From Aquabacterium sp. NJ1 (GTDB lineage Bacteria; Pseudomonadota; Gammaproteobacteria; Burkholderiales; Burkholderiaceae_C): a stretch of 64,000 bases of DNA. The position numbers and the translations under genes are program-made. The notes under the pieces are model-generated. The model had not been told where the DNA came from, did not search any database, and worked only from the letters and a program-made list of their open reading frames with translations. Positions 1 to 8,167 of this stretch are shown here, one piece after another. Position 1 is the first letter of the stretch. Each line of letters starts with the position of its first letter. The stretch is from positions 2,294,001 through 2,358,000 of the forward strand of contig NZ_JRKM01000001.1 of assembly GCF_000768065.1 (NCBI RefSeq), written 5' to 3'.

Positions 1-5
1 CCCCC

Positions 6-31
6 TGAACACACCCACTGAACACACGCAC
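6..31. repeat. 13-bp tandem duplication upstream of the antiporter gene
   Basis: Two adjacent 13-bp units (TGAACACACCCAC and TGAACACACGCAC) differ at one base and are followed by a third partial TGA. They end 14 bp before the start codon of the antiporter gene. No function is evident. The upstream context lies outside the window. Confidence 0.5.
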
Positions 32-45
32 TGATCCCCCCCACG

Positions 46-1785
46 ATGGAGCACCACGTCCCCCTGCCCTTCCTGCGCGAAACCCTGTTGTTCCTCACGC
101 TCACGGGCATCCTCATCCCGCTGCTGCAGCGCTTTCGCATCAACCAGGTCATCGGCTTCCTGTGCATCGGCGTGGTGGTGGGGCCTTTCGGCGTGGGCAG
201 CCTGGTGGACAGCTGGCCCTGGTTGTCCTGGGTCACCATCCCCCGGCGGCAAGGCGTGCAGGCACTGGCCGAGCTGGGTGTCATCTTCCTGATGTTCCTC
301 ATCGGGCTGGAGCTGTCGCTGCAGCGCGTGTGGGCCATGCGGCGCTGGGTGTTCGGCACGGGCAATGCGCAGGTGCTGCTCAGTGCGGCAGCCATTGGCT
401 CGCTGGCCTGGGCCTTTGGCAACAGCCTGGAGGTGTCGCTGGTGCTGGGCCTGGTGCTGTCGCTGTCGTCCACCGCCGTGGTCATGCAACTGTTGTCGCA
501 ACAGCGCACGCTGGCCACGCCCATGGGGCAGGCCTGCTTTGCCGTGCTGATGATGCAGGACTTCGCCGTGGTGCCCCTGCTGATCATCGTGGACCTGCTG
601 GCCAAGGACAACTCACACGGGATGTTTGCGCAACTGGCCACCACGGCAGCCTTGTCGGTGGCGGTGGTGGGGGTGATCCTGGTGGCGGGCCGCAAGCTGA
701 TCGCACCCTTGTTTCGCACCTTTGCGCAGCAACGCCAGTCCGAGGTCTTCATGGCCTTGACGCTGCTGGTGACGCTCAGCATCGCCGGTGCCACAGCTGC
801 TGCGGGCCTGTCCATGGCGCTGGGCGCCTTCCTGGCGGGCCTGCTGCTGGCCGAGACCGAATACCGCCATGAGGTGGAGGTGACCATCGAGCCCTTCAAA
901 GGCCTGCTCATGGGCCTGTTCTTCATGTCGGTGGGCATGGGCATTGATGTGCGCGAGATCCTGCGTGACCCGGTGTGGATCGCGTCATCGGTGCTGGGCC
1001 TGCTGCTCATCAAGGCGCTGATCGCCGCTGGCCTGCTCAAGCTCAGCGGCCTGAGCTGGGGCCAGGCGCTGGAGGGCGGCACCCTGCTGGGGCAAGGCGG
1101 CGAGTTCGCCTTCATCGTCATCGGCTCGGCCTTGAGCACGGGCCTGCTGGCGCCAAACACGGGCCAGTTCATGCTGCTGGTCGTCAGCCTGAGCCTGCTG
1201 GTGACGCCCTTGTTCGCGCGGCTGGGCCAGCACGGGGGCCAACGCTGGGATGCGGCCCGGCGCCCCCAAGCCACGGCCGGCAGCCACAGCCTGGCCATCC
1301 CGGACACCAGCGGCCACGTGGTGGTGATCGGCTTTGGCCGGGTCGGGCTGCTGCTGGGCCAGGTGTTTGCGCAACAACACGTACCCTACCTGGCGCTGGA
1401 GCACAACGTCGAGCGCGTGGGGCGGCTGCGGGCGCAAGGCCTGCCCATCTACTTCGGCAACGCGGCCCGCCCGGAGCTGCTGCACAAGCTGGGCCTGGAC
1501 AAGGCTGCCAGCCTGGTCGTGACCATGGACGAGCCCGCCGCCGCGCGGCGCGTGGTGCACAACGCGCGCCAGCAATACCCCAAGCTGAAGATCTTCGCGC
1601 GCTCGCATGACGAGCGGCATGCACGGGAGCTGCTGCAAGCCGGCGCCACCGTCGTGGTGCCCGAGATGCTGGAAGCCGGCCTGCTGCTGACCGCCCATGC
1701 GCTCACTTCCCTGGGCCTGCCCGATGGCGATGTGCATGCCATCGTGGCGGCAGAACGCCAGCGCCGTGCGGACTACGCGGTGTGA
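46..1785 (+). CDS. KefB/KefC-type monovalent cation:proton antiporter (CPA2) with RCK domain
   Basis: Inner-membrane cation:H+ antiporter of the CPA2 family, probably moving K+ under electrophile or osmotic stress. Residues 1 to about 395 are very hydrophobic with roughly a dozen membrane segments and family-typical stretches such as FLMFLIGLELS and SSTAVVMQLL. Residues about 412-530 form a cytoplasmic RCK/TrkA-N domain starting with the nucleotide-binding motif VVVIGFGRVG. At 579 residues it is slightly shorter than E. coli KefB (601) and KefC (620). No KefF/KefG-type ancillary oxidoreductase lies beside it, so glutathione gating is not shown. The next gene is convergent, 3 bp away. Confidence 0.9.
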   Translation: MEHHVPLPFLRETLLFLTLTGILIPLLQRFRINQVIGFLCIGVVVGPFGVGSLVDSWPWLSWVTIPRRQGVQALAELGVIFLMFLIGLELSLQRVWAMRRWVFGTGNAQVLLSAAAIGSLAWAFGNSLEVSLVLGLVLSLSSTAVVMQLLSQQRTLATPMGQACFAVLMMQDFAVVPLLIIVDLLAKDNSHGMFAQLATTAALSVAVVGVILVAGRKLIAPLFRTFAQQRQSEVFMALTLLVTLSIAGATAAAGLSMALGAFLAGLLLAETEYRHEVEVTIEPFKGLLMGLFFMSVGMGIDVREILRDPVWIASSVLGLLLIKALIAAGLLKLSGLSWGQALEGGTLLGQGGEFAFIVIGSALSTGLLAPNTGQFMLLVVSLSLLVTPLFARLGQHGGQRWDAARRPQATAGSHSLAIPDTSGHVVVIGFGRVGLLLGQVFAQQHVPYLALEHNVERVGRLRAQGLPIYFGNAARPELLHKLGLDKAASLVVTMDEPAAARRVVHNARQQYPKLKIFARSHDERHARELLQAGATVVVPEMLEAGLLLTAHALTSLGLPDGDVHAIVAAERQRRADYAV

Positions 1786-1788
1786 GGC

Positions 1789-3318
1789 TCAGCCCTGGTC
1801 GGCCGGGTCGCCCTGGTTGAACAGCGAGGCGCGAAAGCCTGCACGCCGGGCCGGCACCTGGTCACCTGCCAACCAGGTCCGCAGCTGCGCCGCCGGCATG
1901 GGCCTGGCAAACAGATAACCCTGCATCTGGTCGCAGCCCCAGCGCATCAACAAAGTCTGCTCGGCTTCGGACGCCACACCCACCGCCACCACCGCCCTGT
2001 CCAGGGCATGGGCCAGCTGGATGGCCGCCCGCACGATGGCACGGGCGTCGTCATCCTCATCGAGGCCTTGCACCAGGCTGCGGTCGATCTTCAGGCGATG
2101 CACCGGCCATTTGCGCAGGTGGCTCAGGTTGGCGTAACCGGTGCCGAACGCATCGATGGACAGCTGCACGCCGATCTGCGCGAGCTGCGCGAAGATGCGC
2201 CCTGATGCCTTGGCATCCTCCATCGCGGCGGACTCGCTCACCTCGAAGCTGATCAGCTCGGGCGGCACAGCGTGGGTGCTCAGCGCAGCCTGGATGCCCG
2301 CCACCAGATCCGGCTGGCGCAGCTGGTGTGCCGACAGGTTGAGGGCCACCTGCATGCGCAAGCCCGCATCCAGCCAGGCACGCACCTGGCGGCAGGCCTC
2401 GTCCATCACCCAGTCGCCCAGGGCCGCGATGAGGCCGAAGCGCTCGGCGATCGGGATGAACTCGGCCGGCTCCAGCAAGCCACGCTCGGGGTGCAACCAG
2501 CGCACCAGGGTTTCTGCACCCGTGACCTGGCCGGTGCGCCCATCGATCTGCGCCTGGTAGTACAGGGCCAGGCCCTCACGCGTTTCAATCGCGCTGCGCA
2601 GGTCACGGTGCAGATCGAAGGTGCGATCGGCGTCCTGGTCCATGCGGGCTTCGTAGAAGCAATGCATATTGCCCCCGGCCCGTTTGGCCGCCATCATCGC
2701 GGCGTCCGCGCGGGCAATCAGCTTGGCGCGGGGGCCATGCTCCGGGTAGAGCACGATGCCGATCGAGCACGACAGGCGCACGTCCTGGCCATCGACCTGA
2801 TAAGGCTGTTGCAGCTTGTGGCGGACGCGGTCGGCCACCAGGGCGGCCGAGGCACTGTCCGGGTCGCCATCGAGCAGCATCAGGAACTCGTCGCCGCCCA
2901 GGCGGGCCACGGTGTCGGTGGCGCGGCCCATGCTGGCCAGGCGCTGGCCGACTTCGCGCAACAGCGTGTCACCACAGGCATGGCCAAAGGCCTCGTTGAT
3001 GGGCCGAAAGCCATCCAGGTCAATGTAGAGCAGCGCCAGGCGGCGCTTGCGGGCCTCGGCACGCATCGCGGCGGCGGCCAGCTGGTCCTCCAGCAAGAGC
3101 CGCGTGGCCAGGCCGGTGACCGGGTCTTGCACATCCGGCGTCAGCCGCACGGGCAGGTCCACCACGGGCGGCGCGCGGGTGCTGCCTTGCTCATCGAGCG
3201 CGCGGTCACGCTCGCGCGAGGCCAGCCAGGCCCGCAGCACCGACATGATCATGGCCACACCCAGCAGGGCAATCAGCAACCACCACCAGGGCGACAGGGA
3301 ACTGGGCGCCGCACTCAT
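1789..3318 (-). CDS. GGDEF-EAL protein with intact GGDEF and degenerate EAL domain
   Basis: Predicted c-di-GMP enzyme of 509 residues. One N-terminal membrane segment (about residues 11-28, WWWLLIALLGVAM) is followed by a GGDEF domain with intact RLGGDEF and an upstream RATD matching the RxxD inhibitory site. The C-terminal EAL domain reads ETL instead of EAL, DAFGTG instead of DDFGTG, and AVGVAS where active enzymes have AEGVET, so a metal ligand and conserved glutamates are lost. This predicts a cyclase with a non-catalytic EAL domain. The start codon overlaps the stop of the upstream GGDEF-EAL gene by 4 bp (ATGA), so the two are translationally coupled. Confidence 0.88.
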   Translation of the reverse strand: MSAAPSSLSPWWWLLIALLGVAMIMSVLRAWLASRERDRALDEQGSTRAPPVVDLPVRLTPDVQDPVTGLATRLLLEDQLAAAAMRAEARKRRLALLYIDLDGFRPINEAFGHACGDTLLREVGQRLASMGRATDTVARLGGDEFLMLLDGDPDSASAALVADRVRHKLQQPYQVDGQDVRLSCSIGIVLYPEHGPRAKLIARADAAMMAAKRAGGNMHCFYEARMDQDADRTFDLHRDLRSAIETREGLALYYQAQIDGRTGQVTGAETLVRWLHPERGLLEPAEFIPIAERFGLIAALGDWVMDEACRQVRAWLDAGLRMQVALNLSAHQLRQPDLVAGIQAALSTHAVPPELISFEVSESAAMEDAKASGRIFAQLAQIGVQLSIDAFGTGYANLSHLRKWPVHRLKIDRSLVQGLDEDDDARAIVRAAIQLAHALDRAVVAVGVASEAEQTLLMRWGCDQMQGYLFARPMPAAQLRTWLAGDQVPARRAGFRASLFNQGDPADQG

Positions 3319-5480
3319 ACTGAACGGGCCAGCTCCTGCTCACCGCAGACATGCCAGTCTTCTTCGTCCACGGCGGCGTGCACGGGCGCCGGGTGCGAGG
3401 GCTGCACCTGCACACCGTGCTGCAGCAACCAGACCAGCAGGGCCGACTCGGGCATGGGCAGGGCATACAGGAAGCCTTGCAGCTCATCGCATTGCAACCG
3501 GGTCAAGATCGCGGCCTGGTCCAGCGTTTCCACGCCTTCGGCCACCACTTCCAGCCCGAGCGCATGCGACAGGTTCACCACGGCCGCCACGATGGCCTGG
3601 GCGTCCAGGCTGGAGGCCAGGTCCTTCACAAAGCTGCGATCGATCTTGAGCTGACGGGCCGGCAGGCGGCGCAGGTAGCTCAGGCTGGAGTAACCCGTTC
3701 CGAAGTCGTCGATGGACAGGCGCACCCCGATGGCATCGAGCATGTCGAACACGCGCAGCGAGGCGTCGATGTCGTCCATGGCCGTGGACTCGGTGATCTC
3801 CATGATCAGCATGCGGGCGGGCACGCGGTGGCGCTTGAGCGCGTCACGCACGCGCAGCTCCAGATCAGGTTGCCGCAACTGGTGCGCCGACAGGTTGATG
3901 GCCACCGGCACGTTGAGCCCGGCGTCATGCCACATGCGGATGTGTCGGCAGGCCTCGTTGAGCACCCACAGGCCCAGCTCGCCGATCAGGCCAAAACGTT
4001 CGGCCACGGGGATGAAGTCCACCGGGCTGACCATGCCGCGTTGCGGATGCATCCAGCGCAGCAGGGCCTCCACGCCGGCCAGGGTCTTGTCTCGGGCATA
4101 CAGCTTGGGCTGGAAGTAAAGCTGCAATTCGTTGCGGGCAATGGCGTGGCGCAGGTCGCGCTGCATCTCGACTTGCTCGGCGCCGGTGCGGTCCATGCCG
4201 CGCTCGTACAGGCAGTGCACGCCGCCACCGGCCTTGCGGGCGGTCAGCATGGCGTCCAGCGAATGAGCGAGCAACTGGTCTGCGTTGTTGCTGGCCGGGA
4301 AGCAGGCGATGCCGATGGAGCAGCTCAACACCACATCCTGATCGCGGATCAGGCAAGGCTCGTGGATGGCCTCGCTCAGACGCTGGGCCAGATGGGCCAT
4401 CACATGCTCGTCCGACAGGTCGTTGCACAGCAGGAGGTATTCGTCCGTGTCCGACCTGGCCAGCACATCGCCTTCGCGCACCAGGCTCTTGAGCCGCCCG
4501 GCGAGATGGCGCACGATGGCGTCGCCCATGTCCTGGCCATAACCCTCGACGTGGGACTTGAAGCCGTCGAGGCTCAGCCGGAACACGCACAGCGACTTCA
4601 CGTCGCGGCCGTGGTCTTCGAGCAGGGTGCGCAGGTGCTTCTCGAAGCCCTGGCGGTTGAACAAGCCGGTGGACGGGTCCTGCTGGGCGGCTTCTTCCAA
4701 TGCGGCCTGGGCCTGTTGCAGCGAGGCCTTCAAGGCCTCCTGGCGGCGCATGGCGCGGTCGTCCAGCACCGTGCCCCAGTGCACCACGGCCAGCAACAGC
4801 AAGACGGGTGCAGTCAACAGGAACTGCAGGTAGTCGCCCGACATCTGGTCCCCGGTGACGCTGACGGCGCCGACCGGCACGTTCACACCGGCAATCAGCA
4901 GCATCTGCCCGCCACGCAGCAAGAGGGCGACGAGGGCCGCCACCGCCAGCGTGCGCCCATGGCCGAGAGGCGCGTTGAGCGCATGGCGGATCAGCACCGA
5001 CCCGATTGCGCTGGCCAGCAACATCACGGCCACCGCCGCGCCCACGTAACGCGGGTCCCACTGCAACGAGGGCTTGAGCACCACGGACGAGACGACGATG
5101 AGGTTCAGCAGGCAGATGGCCGCACAGATGACCAGGCCGCCCATCACGCGCATGTGCAAGGCCAGCCTGGCCTGGCCATACATGCGGATGGCGCCCGCGG
5201 CCAGCACGACGGCAGGCAGCCAGGCCGCCAGCACGATGGCACGCGCGTAGCCCACCTGCATGGGCAGCTTCAGGGCGATCAAGCCCAGCAGGCACTCGGC
5301 CCAGATGGCGGTGCCCACGCTGAGCGCGCCGCCCAGCAACCAGGTGAAGGCGGTTTCCCTGTCATGGGCACGCGCGCGGCGTACCACCAGGCTTTGCAAA
5401 TAGAGCGCGTACACCGCGATCACGCAGGCTGCCAGCAGCAGCACCGCGTCGTAGTGCGGCTCCATCCATGGTTGTGACAT
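3315..5480 (-). CDS. MHYT-like sensor with degenerate GGDEF and intact EAL domain
   Basis: Predicted inner-membrane c-di-GMP phosphodiesterase of 721 residues. About seven membrane helices (residues 1-250) resemble an MHYT sensor (AIWAECLLGLIALKLP), but the Met-His pair of the family is replaced by Glu-Cys. The GGDEF motif has decayed to SDTDEY while the preceding REGD is kept. The EAL domain keeps EALLRW, NLSAHQLRQ, DDFGTGYSSL, KIDRSFV and AEGVET, so it should be catalytic. I place the start at 5480 because AGGGGA lies about 7 nt upstream; ATG at 5486 is also in frame but too close to it. The 4-bp overlap with the downstream gene implies joint expression. Confidence 0.87.
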   Translation of the reverse strand: MSQPWMEPHYDAVLLLAACVIAVYALYLQSLVVRRARAHDRETAFTWLLGGALSVGTAIWAECLLGLIALKLPMQVGYARAIVLAAWLPAVVLAAGAIRMYGQARLALHMRVMGGLVICAAICLLNLIVVSSVVLKPSLQWDPRYVGAAVAVMLLASAIGSVLIRHALNAPLGHGRTLAVAALVALLLRGGQMLLIAGVNVPVGAVSVTGDQMSGDYLQFLLTAPVLLLLAVVHWGTVLDDRAMRRQEALKASLQQAQAALEEAAQQDPSTGLFNRQGFEKHLRTLLEDHGRDVKSLCVFRLSLDGFKSHVEGYGQDMGDAIVRHLAGRLKSLVREGDVLARSDTDEYLLLCNDLSDEHVMAHLAQRLSEAIHEPCLIRDQDVVLSCSIGIACFPASNNADQLLAHSLDAMLTARKAGGGVHCLYERGMDRTGAEQVEMQRDLRHAIARNELQLYFQPKLYARDKTLAGVEALLRWMHPQRGMVSPVDFIPVAERFGLIGELGLWVLNEACRHIRMWHDAGLNVPVAINLSAHQLRQPDLELRVRDALKRHRVPARMLIMEITESTAMDDIDASLRVFDMLDAIGVRLSIDDFGTGYSSLSYLRRLPARQLKIDRSFVKDLASSLDAQAIVAAVVNLSHALGLEVVAEGVETLDQAAILTRLQCDELQGFLYALPMPESALLVWLLQHGVQVQPSHPAPVHAAVDEEDWHVCGEQELARSV

Positions 5481-5616
5481 GCGCATTTCCCCTGAAAGGC
5501 CTCCCTTGGCAGGCAGACCTCGCGCCAGACCCGATCAAACTTTTTGACGTAATCGGTTTTCGGCGCGGATGGGGATGCACTTGAGCCCGTTCAGGCTCGC
5601 CAGCCGTGCAATGTGT

Positions 5617-5898
5617 TCAATGCATCACGACTGGTTGCTGCGCCATGCCGGCGAAGCGTTCCAGATAGGCATCGAATTCTTCGACGCTGGGCGAGGTTTC
5701 GATCAAGGCTTCGACGCCTTCCTTGAAGGATTCGGCCAGCGCCCCTTCAATGAAGAGTTCCTTGCGGGCGAACTTGTCCACGATTTCATAGCCGCCCCGC
5801 TTGAGGCTGGCTGCCGGGTCCACCGACAGCAGAACTTCCGTGGCCGGCAGCTCGATCTGGACGACCGCATAGCTGTCCGAGTTGTAAAGCATGTGCAT
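5617..5898 (-). CDS. DUF3567 family protein
   Basis: Cytoplasmic 93-residue protein of DUF3567, a family essentially confined to Betaproteobacteria. Recognised from the opening MHMLYNSDSYAVVQIE, the central GGYEIVDKFARKE and the acidic C-terminal half (SPSVEEFDAYLERF). No signal peptide or membrane segment is visible. Function is unknown. A GGAG ribosome-binding site precedes the ATG (ggaccacGGAGtatcgttc). It is monocistronic: the next leftward gene starts 137 bp further on and the upstream side faces a gene-free region. Confidence 0.85.
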   Translation of the reverse strand: MHMLYNSDSYAVVQIELPATEVLLSVDPAASLKRGGYEIVDKFARKELFIEGALAESFKEGVEALIETSPSVEEFDAYLERFAGMAQQPVVMH

Positions 5899-6325
5899 GA
5901 ACGATACTCCGTGGTCCTTCAGGCTTGCCTTGTAGATAAGGTCAATTGCTTGGACCTCAAGGCCATCATGACTTGTCCATCGGTGCCGTCATCCCCCAAC
6001 TTGAGGGTCAGCCAGTCCATGAGCGGCGCGCACGTGCCTTTGTGCACAAGCACCCCCTCATTTAAGTGGGGTGCAGGTACGGCATGCCCCTACGCCCCCA
6101 GGGGAATCGACTTGAGCGATCCGGCTGGGGAGCCGCCTACCCCCTACGGAGGGATGAGGATCGTGTCGGTTCCCTCTACATTTTTGTATCGTGCTGTCAC
6201 ACGGTTCGAGGGAGAGGGACAACACATGGTTCGCGCCAGCTGGCGACGGGCCCATACACAACATCACAGGGTTTGCGCAGCCCCGCCTTCGTGGCGGGGT
6301 TTTTTTTGCCTGCTGCCAGGCGGTC
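5899..6325. other. Gene-free region with hairpins, possible small RNA locus
   Basis: About 430 bp without a convincing ORF. It contains a hairpin with 7-bp arms (GCACCCC 6048-6054 and GGGGTGC 6069-6075), a small CGGCT/AGCCG hairpin near 6120-6135, a 12-bp palindrome CGCCAGCTGGCG at 6234-6245 and a strong forward terminator at 6281-6307. All flanking genes are on the minus strand, so a forward transcript ending at the terminator would have to start inside this region. I did not recognise a known RNA family. Confidence 0.4.
6281..6307 (+). terminator. Rho-independent terminator facing right
   Basis: CCCCGCC, loop TTCGT, GGCGGGG, followed by eight T residues: a perfect 7-bp GC stem and a textbook U-tract on the plus strand. 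In the other direction the stem is preceded by the A-run and not followed by T, so it would not terminate the leftward operon that ends at 6326. No plus-strand gene precedes it closely. Confidence 0.85.
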
Positions 6326-6787
6326 TCAGCTCATCACCCGGCGCTTGAGCCAGCGCATCAGGCTGCCCAGCACCGGCAGCTTCTCGTACAGCTCTTCGGC
6401 GGCATCCCAGTAGTCGCGGTGCTCGACCACCAGGCCCTGGGCATCAAACTGCAGGCGCGTGGCACCGTGGATCAGCTGCCAGTTCGGCTGCCCTTTGAAA
6501 CGGAAGCGGAAGTCCCAGGTCAGGAAGGCCTGCTGCCCTTGCGCCATGCGCTCCTTGACCACGAAATGCGGCAGGTCCAGCGTGCGGAACATGTGCTGGA
6601 AGATGGCTTCGATGGCCAGGAGGCCCTGCACCTCGTTGAACGGGTCCTTGAAGTGGGCCTCGCGTGCATAGAAACGCGCCAGTTCCGGCAGGCCCTGTTC
6701 CTGCAGATTCTCGAAAAAGGCCACGAACAGCGGCATGGCCTGATGGGCCACGTCGGTACGGCTGGAAGGCATGGGGGTCACGCTCAT
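6326..6787 (-). CDS. NTF2-like (SnoaL-type) protein, last gene of lipid operon
   Basis: A 153-residue protein with the length and pattern of a SnoaL/NTF2-like fold: an N-terminal helix (QAMPLFVAFFENL), YAREAHFKDPFNEVQG, and a C-terminal curved-sheet part ending HRDYWDAAEELYEKLP. Such proteins are small enzymes or ligand binders; no specific reaction can be assigned. The start at 6787 is chosen because GAAGGAGACC lies just upstream; the ORF extends further upstream only into the neighbouring SDR gene. The SDR gene ends 16 bp upstream, so this is the last gene of a seven-gene leftward operon. NTF2-like partners recur in CFA-synthase/DUF1365 clusters. Confidence 0.8.
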   Translation of the reverse strand: MSVTPMPSSRTDVAHQAMPLFVAFFENLQEQGLPELARFYAREAHFKDPFNEVQGLLAIEAIFQHMFRTLDLPHFVVKERMAQGQQAFLTWDFRFRFKGQPNWQLIHGATRLQFDAQGLVVEHRDYWDAAEELYEKLPVLGSLMRWLKRRVMS

Positions 6788-6803
6788 GGTGGTCTCCTTC
6801 AGC

Positions 6804-7583
6804 TCATTGGCCGGTGACCCGGCGCACCGCAGGGAAGTACAGCGCATGGGGCAGGTGCCGCAGCAGCTTGAGCCACAGCGTGAAGCGCCGCGGGAAATGG
6901 ATCTCGAAGGCGCCCGCCTCCCAGCCGGCGATCATTTCCTGCGCGGCCTGCTCGGGGGTCAACAAGGCCGGCATGCTGAAGTCATTGTGCGCCGTCATGG
7001 GCGTGGCCACAAAGCCCGGGTTGATGACCGAGATACCGATGCCTTGGGGGTGCAGGTCCAGATACAGCGTTTCGGCCAGCGAGTTGAGCGCGGCCTTGGT
7101 CGGCCCGTAGGCCAAGGCCTTGGGCAAGCCCCGAAAGCCCGCCACGCTGGCCACCAGGCTGAGGTGGCCACCACGCTGCGCCAGCAGGATGGGCAGCACG
7201 GTGTCCAGCACGTGCAGCGCGCCGTCGTAGTTGATGTGCTGGTGGCGCATGGCCTCGTGCAGGTCGAACTCCTGCGCGCGCATGGCCTTGTAGTAGCCGG
7301 CGCAGTACAGCACCATGTCCAGCCGGCCCTGCCGCGCGAGCTCGCGCACACGCTGGCCGGCCAGCCTGACTGAATGGGCGTCCACCACATCCAGGGCGAC
7401 CGCCGCACTGCCCGGGTGTTGGGCCACGAAGGCCTGCAAGGCCGCTTCGTTTCGGGCCGAGACGATGACCTGCGCGCCCAGCGCATGCAGCTTCGACGCC
7501 GTGGCGCGACCGATGCCGGTGGACGCGCCGATCAACCAGACCGTGTGGCCAGACCATTGGGTGACAGGAGGATTGAGAGACAT
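6804..7583 (-). CDS. Short-chain dehydrogenase/reductase
   Basis: NAD(P)-dependent oxidoreductase of the classical SDR family, 259 residues. The cofactor motif GASTGIGRATA lies at about residues 19-29, a YCAG version of the NNAG motif near 93, and the catalytic pair YGPTK near 155 with the preceding serine in LVASVAG. Substrate unknown; the location between a DUF3833 lipoprotein and an NTF2-like protein in an operon with a fatty-acyl methyltransferase suggests a lipid-derived carbonyl or alcohol. The gap to the upstream DUF3833 gene is 22 bp. Confidence 0.88.
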   Translation of the reverse strand: MSLNPPVTQWSGHTVWLIGASTGIGRATASKLHALGAQVIVSARNEAALQAFVAQHPGSAAVALDVVDAHSVRLAGQRVRELARQGRLDMVLYCAGYYKAMRAQEFDLHEAMRHQHINYDGALHVLDTVLPILLAQRGGHLSLVASVAGFRGLPKALAYGPTKAALNSLAETLYLDLHPQGIGISVINPGFVATPMTAHNDFSMPALLTPEQAAQEMIAGWEAGAFEIHFPRRFTLWLKLLRHLPHALYFPAVRRVTGQ

Positions 7584-7605
7584 GATGCGGACCCGGCTCG
7601 TTTGC

Positions 7606-8151
7606 TCAAGGCTTGCTGAAACTCAGGGTGACTTCACCCAGCGTGAAACCGAACTTGCTCATCACGGCCTTGTTGAGCATGGTGCGGCCGTCCATGAGGT
7701 ACATCCAGTCGTTGAACTGCACCTCATAGGTCTTGCCATCAACGGGCAGGCGCAGCGTGTAGTGCCAGTTCAGCGCATTGCCGGCCACCTCGCCCACCGC
7801 GTCGCCCACCACGTCGTCCGCCTGACCGCGCCAGCGGCCCTGGCCCAGGTCGGTGAGGCGCCACACGCGGCGCTGCTTGCTGCCATCGCTGTAGTTGAAG
7901 TCTTCTTCCAGCACGCCATTGCCGCCTTGCCAGCGGCCCACCATTTGCACGGTGAAGCGCTTGACCACCCGTCCCGACCGGTCCGTGAAGATGCCGTGTG
8001 CGGTCAAGGGGCCGTTGAAGTACTCGCGCAGATCCAGCCGGGGCTGCTCCTTGGCGTAGTCAGCCGGCACGGGCCCACCCGCGCACCCCGCCAGCGAACA
8101 AGCCAGCAAGGTGGTGAACATGGTGGTGAGATGGGGTCGTGCGGTGGTCAT
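7606..8151 (-). CDS. DUF3833 family lipoprotein
   Basis: A 181-residue outer- or inner-membrane lipoprotein. The N-terminus is a lipoprotein signal peptide with lipobox LAGC (Cys at about residue 22). The mature part matches DUF3833 throughout: EYFNGPLTAHGIFTDRSG, GVLEEDFNYSDG, WRGQADDVVGDAVGE, FNDWMYLMDG and SKFGFTLGEVTLSF. The function is not established, but the family accompanies CFA-synthase/DUF1365/FAD-oxidoreductase clusters. I chose ATG 8151 because it gives the correct signal peptide; a longer reading has no such signal. It follows the transporter gene by 16 bp. Confidence 0.87.
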   Translation of the reverse strand: MTTARPHLTTMFTTLLACSLAGCAGGPVPADYAKEQPRLDLREYFNGPLTAHGIFTDRSGRVVKRFTVQMVGRWQGGNGVLEEDFNYSDGSKQRRVWRLTDLGQGRWRGQADDVVGDAVGEVAGNALNWHYTLRLPVDGKTYEVQFNDWMYLMDGRTMLNKAVMSKFGFTLGEVTLSFSKP

Positions 8152-8167
8152 GGGTGACGCGTCCTTT

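Noticed and set aside
3351-5477. Long plus-strand open frame opposite the GGDEF-EAL gene
   Set aside because: It is a shadow of the minus-strand gene, rich in His/Gln/Gly with no domain or ribosome-binding site. The minus strand encodes clear EAL motifs.
6191-6817. Plus-strand ORF running through the terminator at 6281-6307
   Set aside because: It reads through an intrinsic terminator and then opposite the NTF2-like gene. No ribosome-binding site and shadow-like composition.
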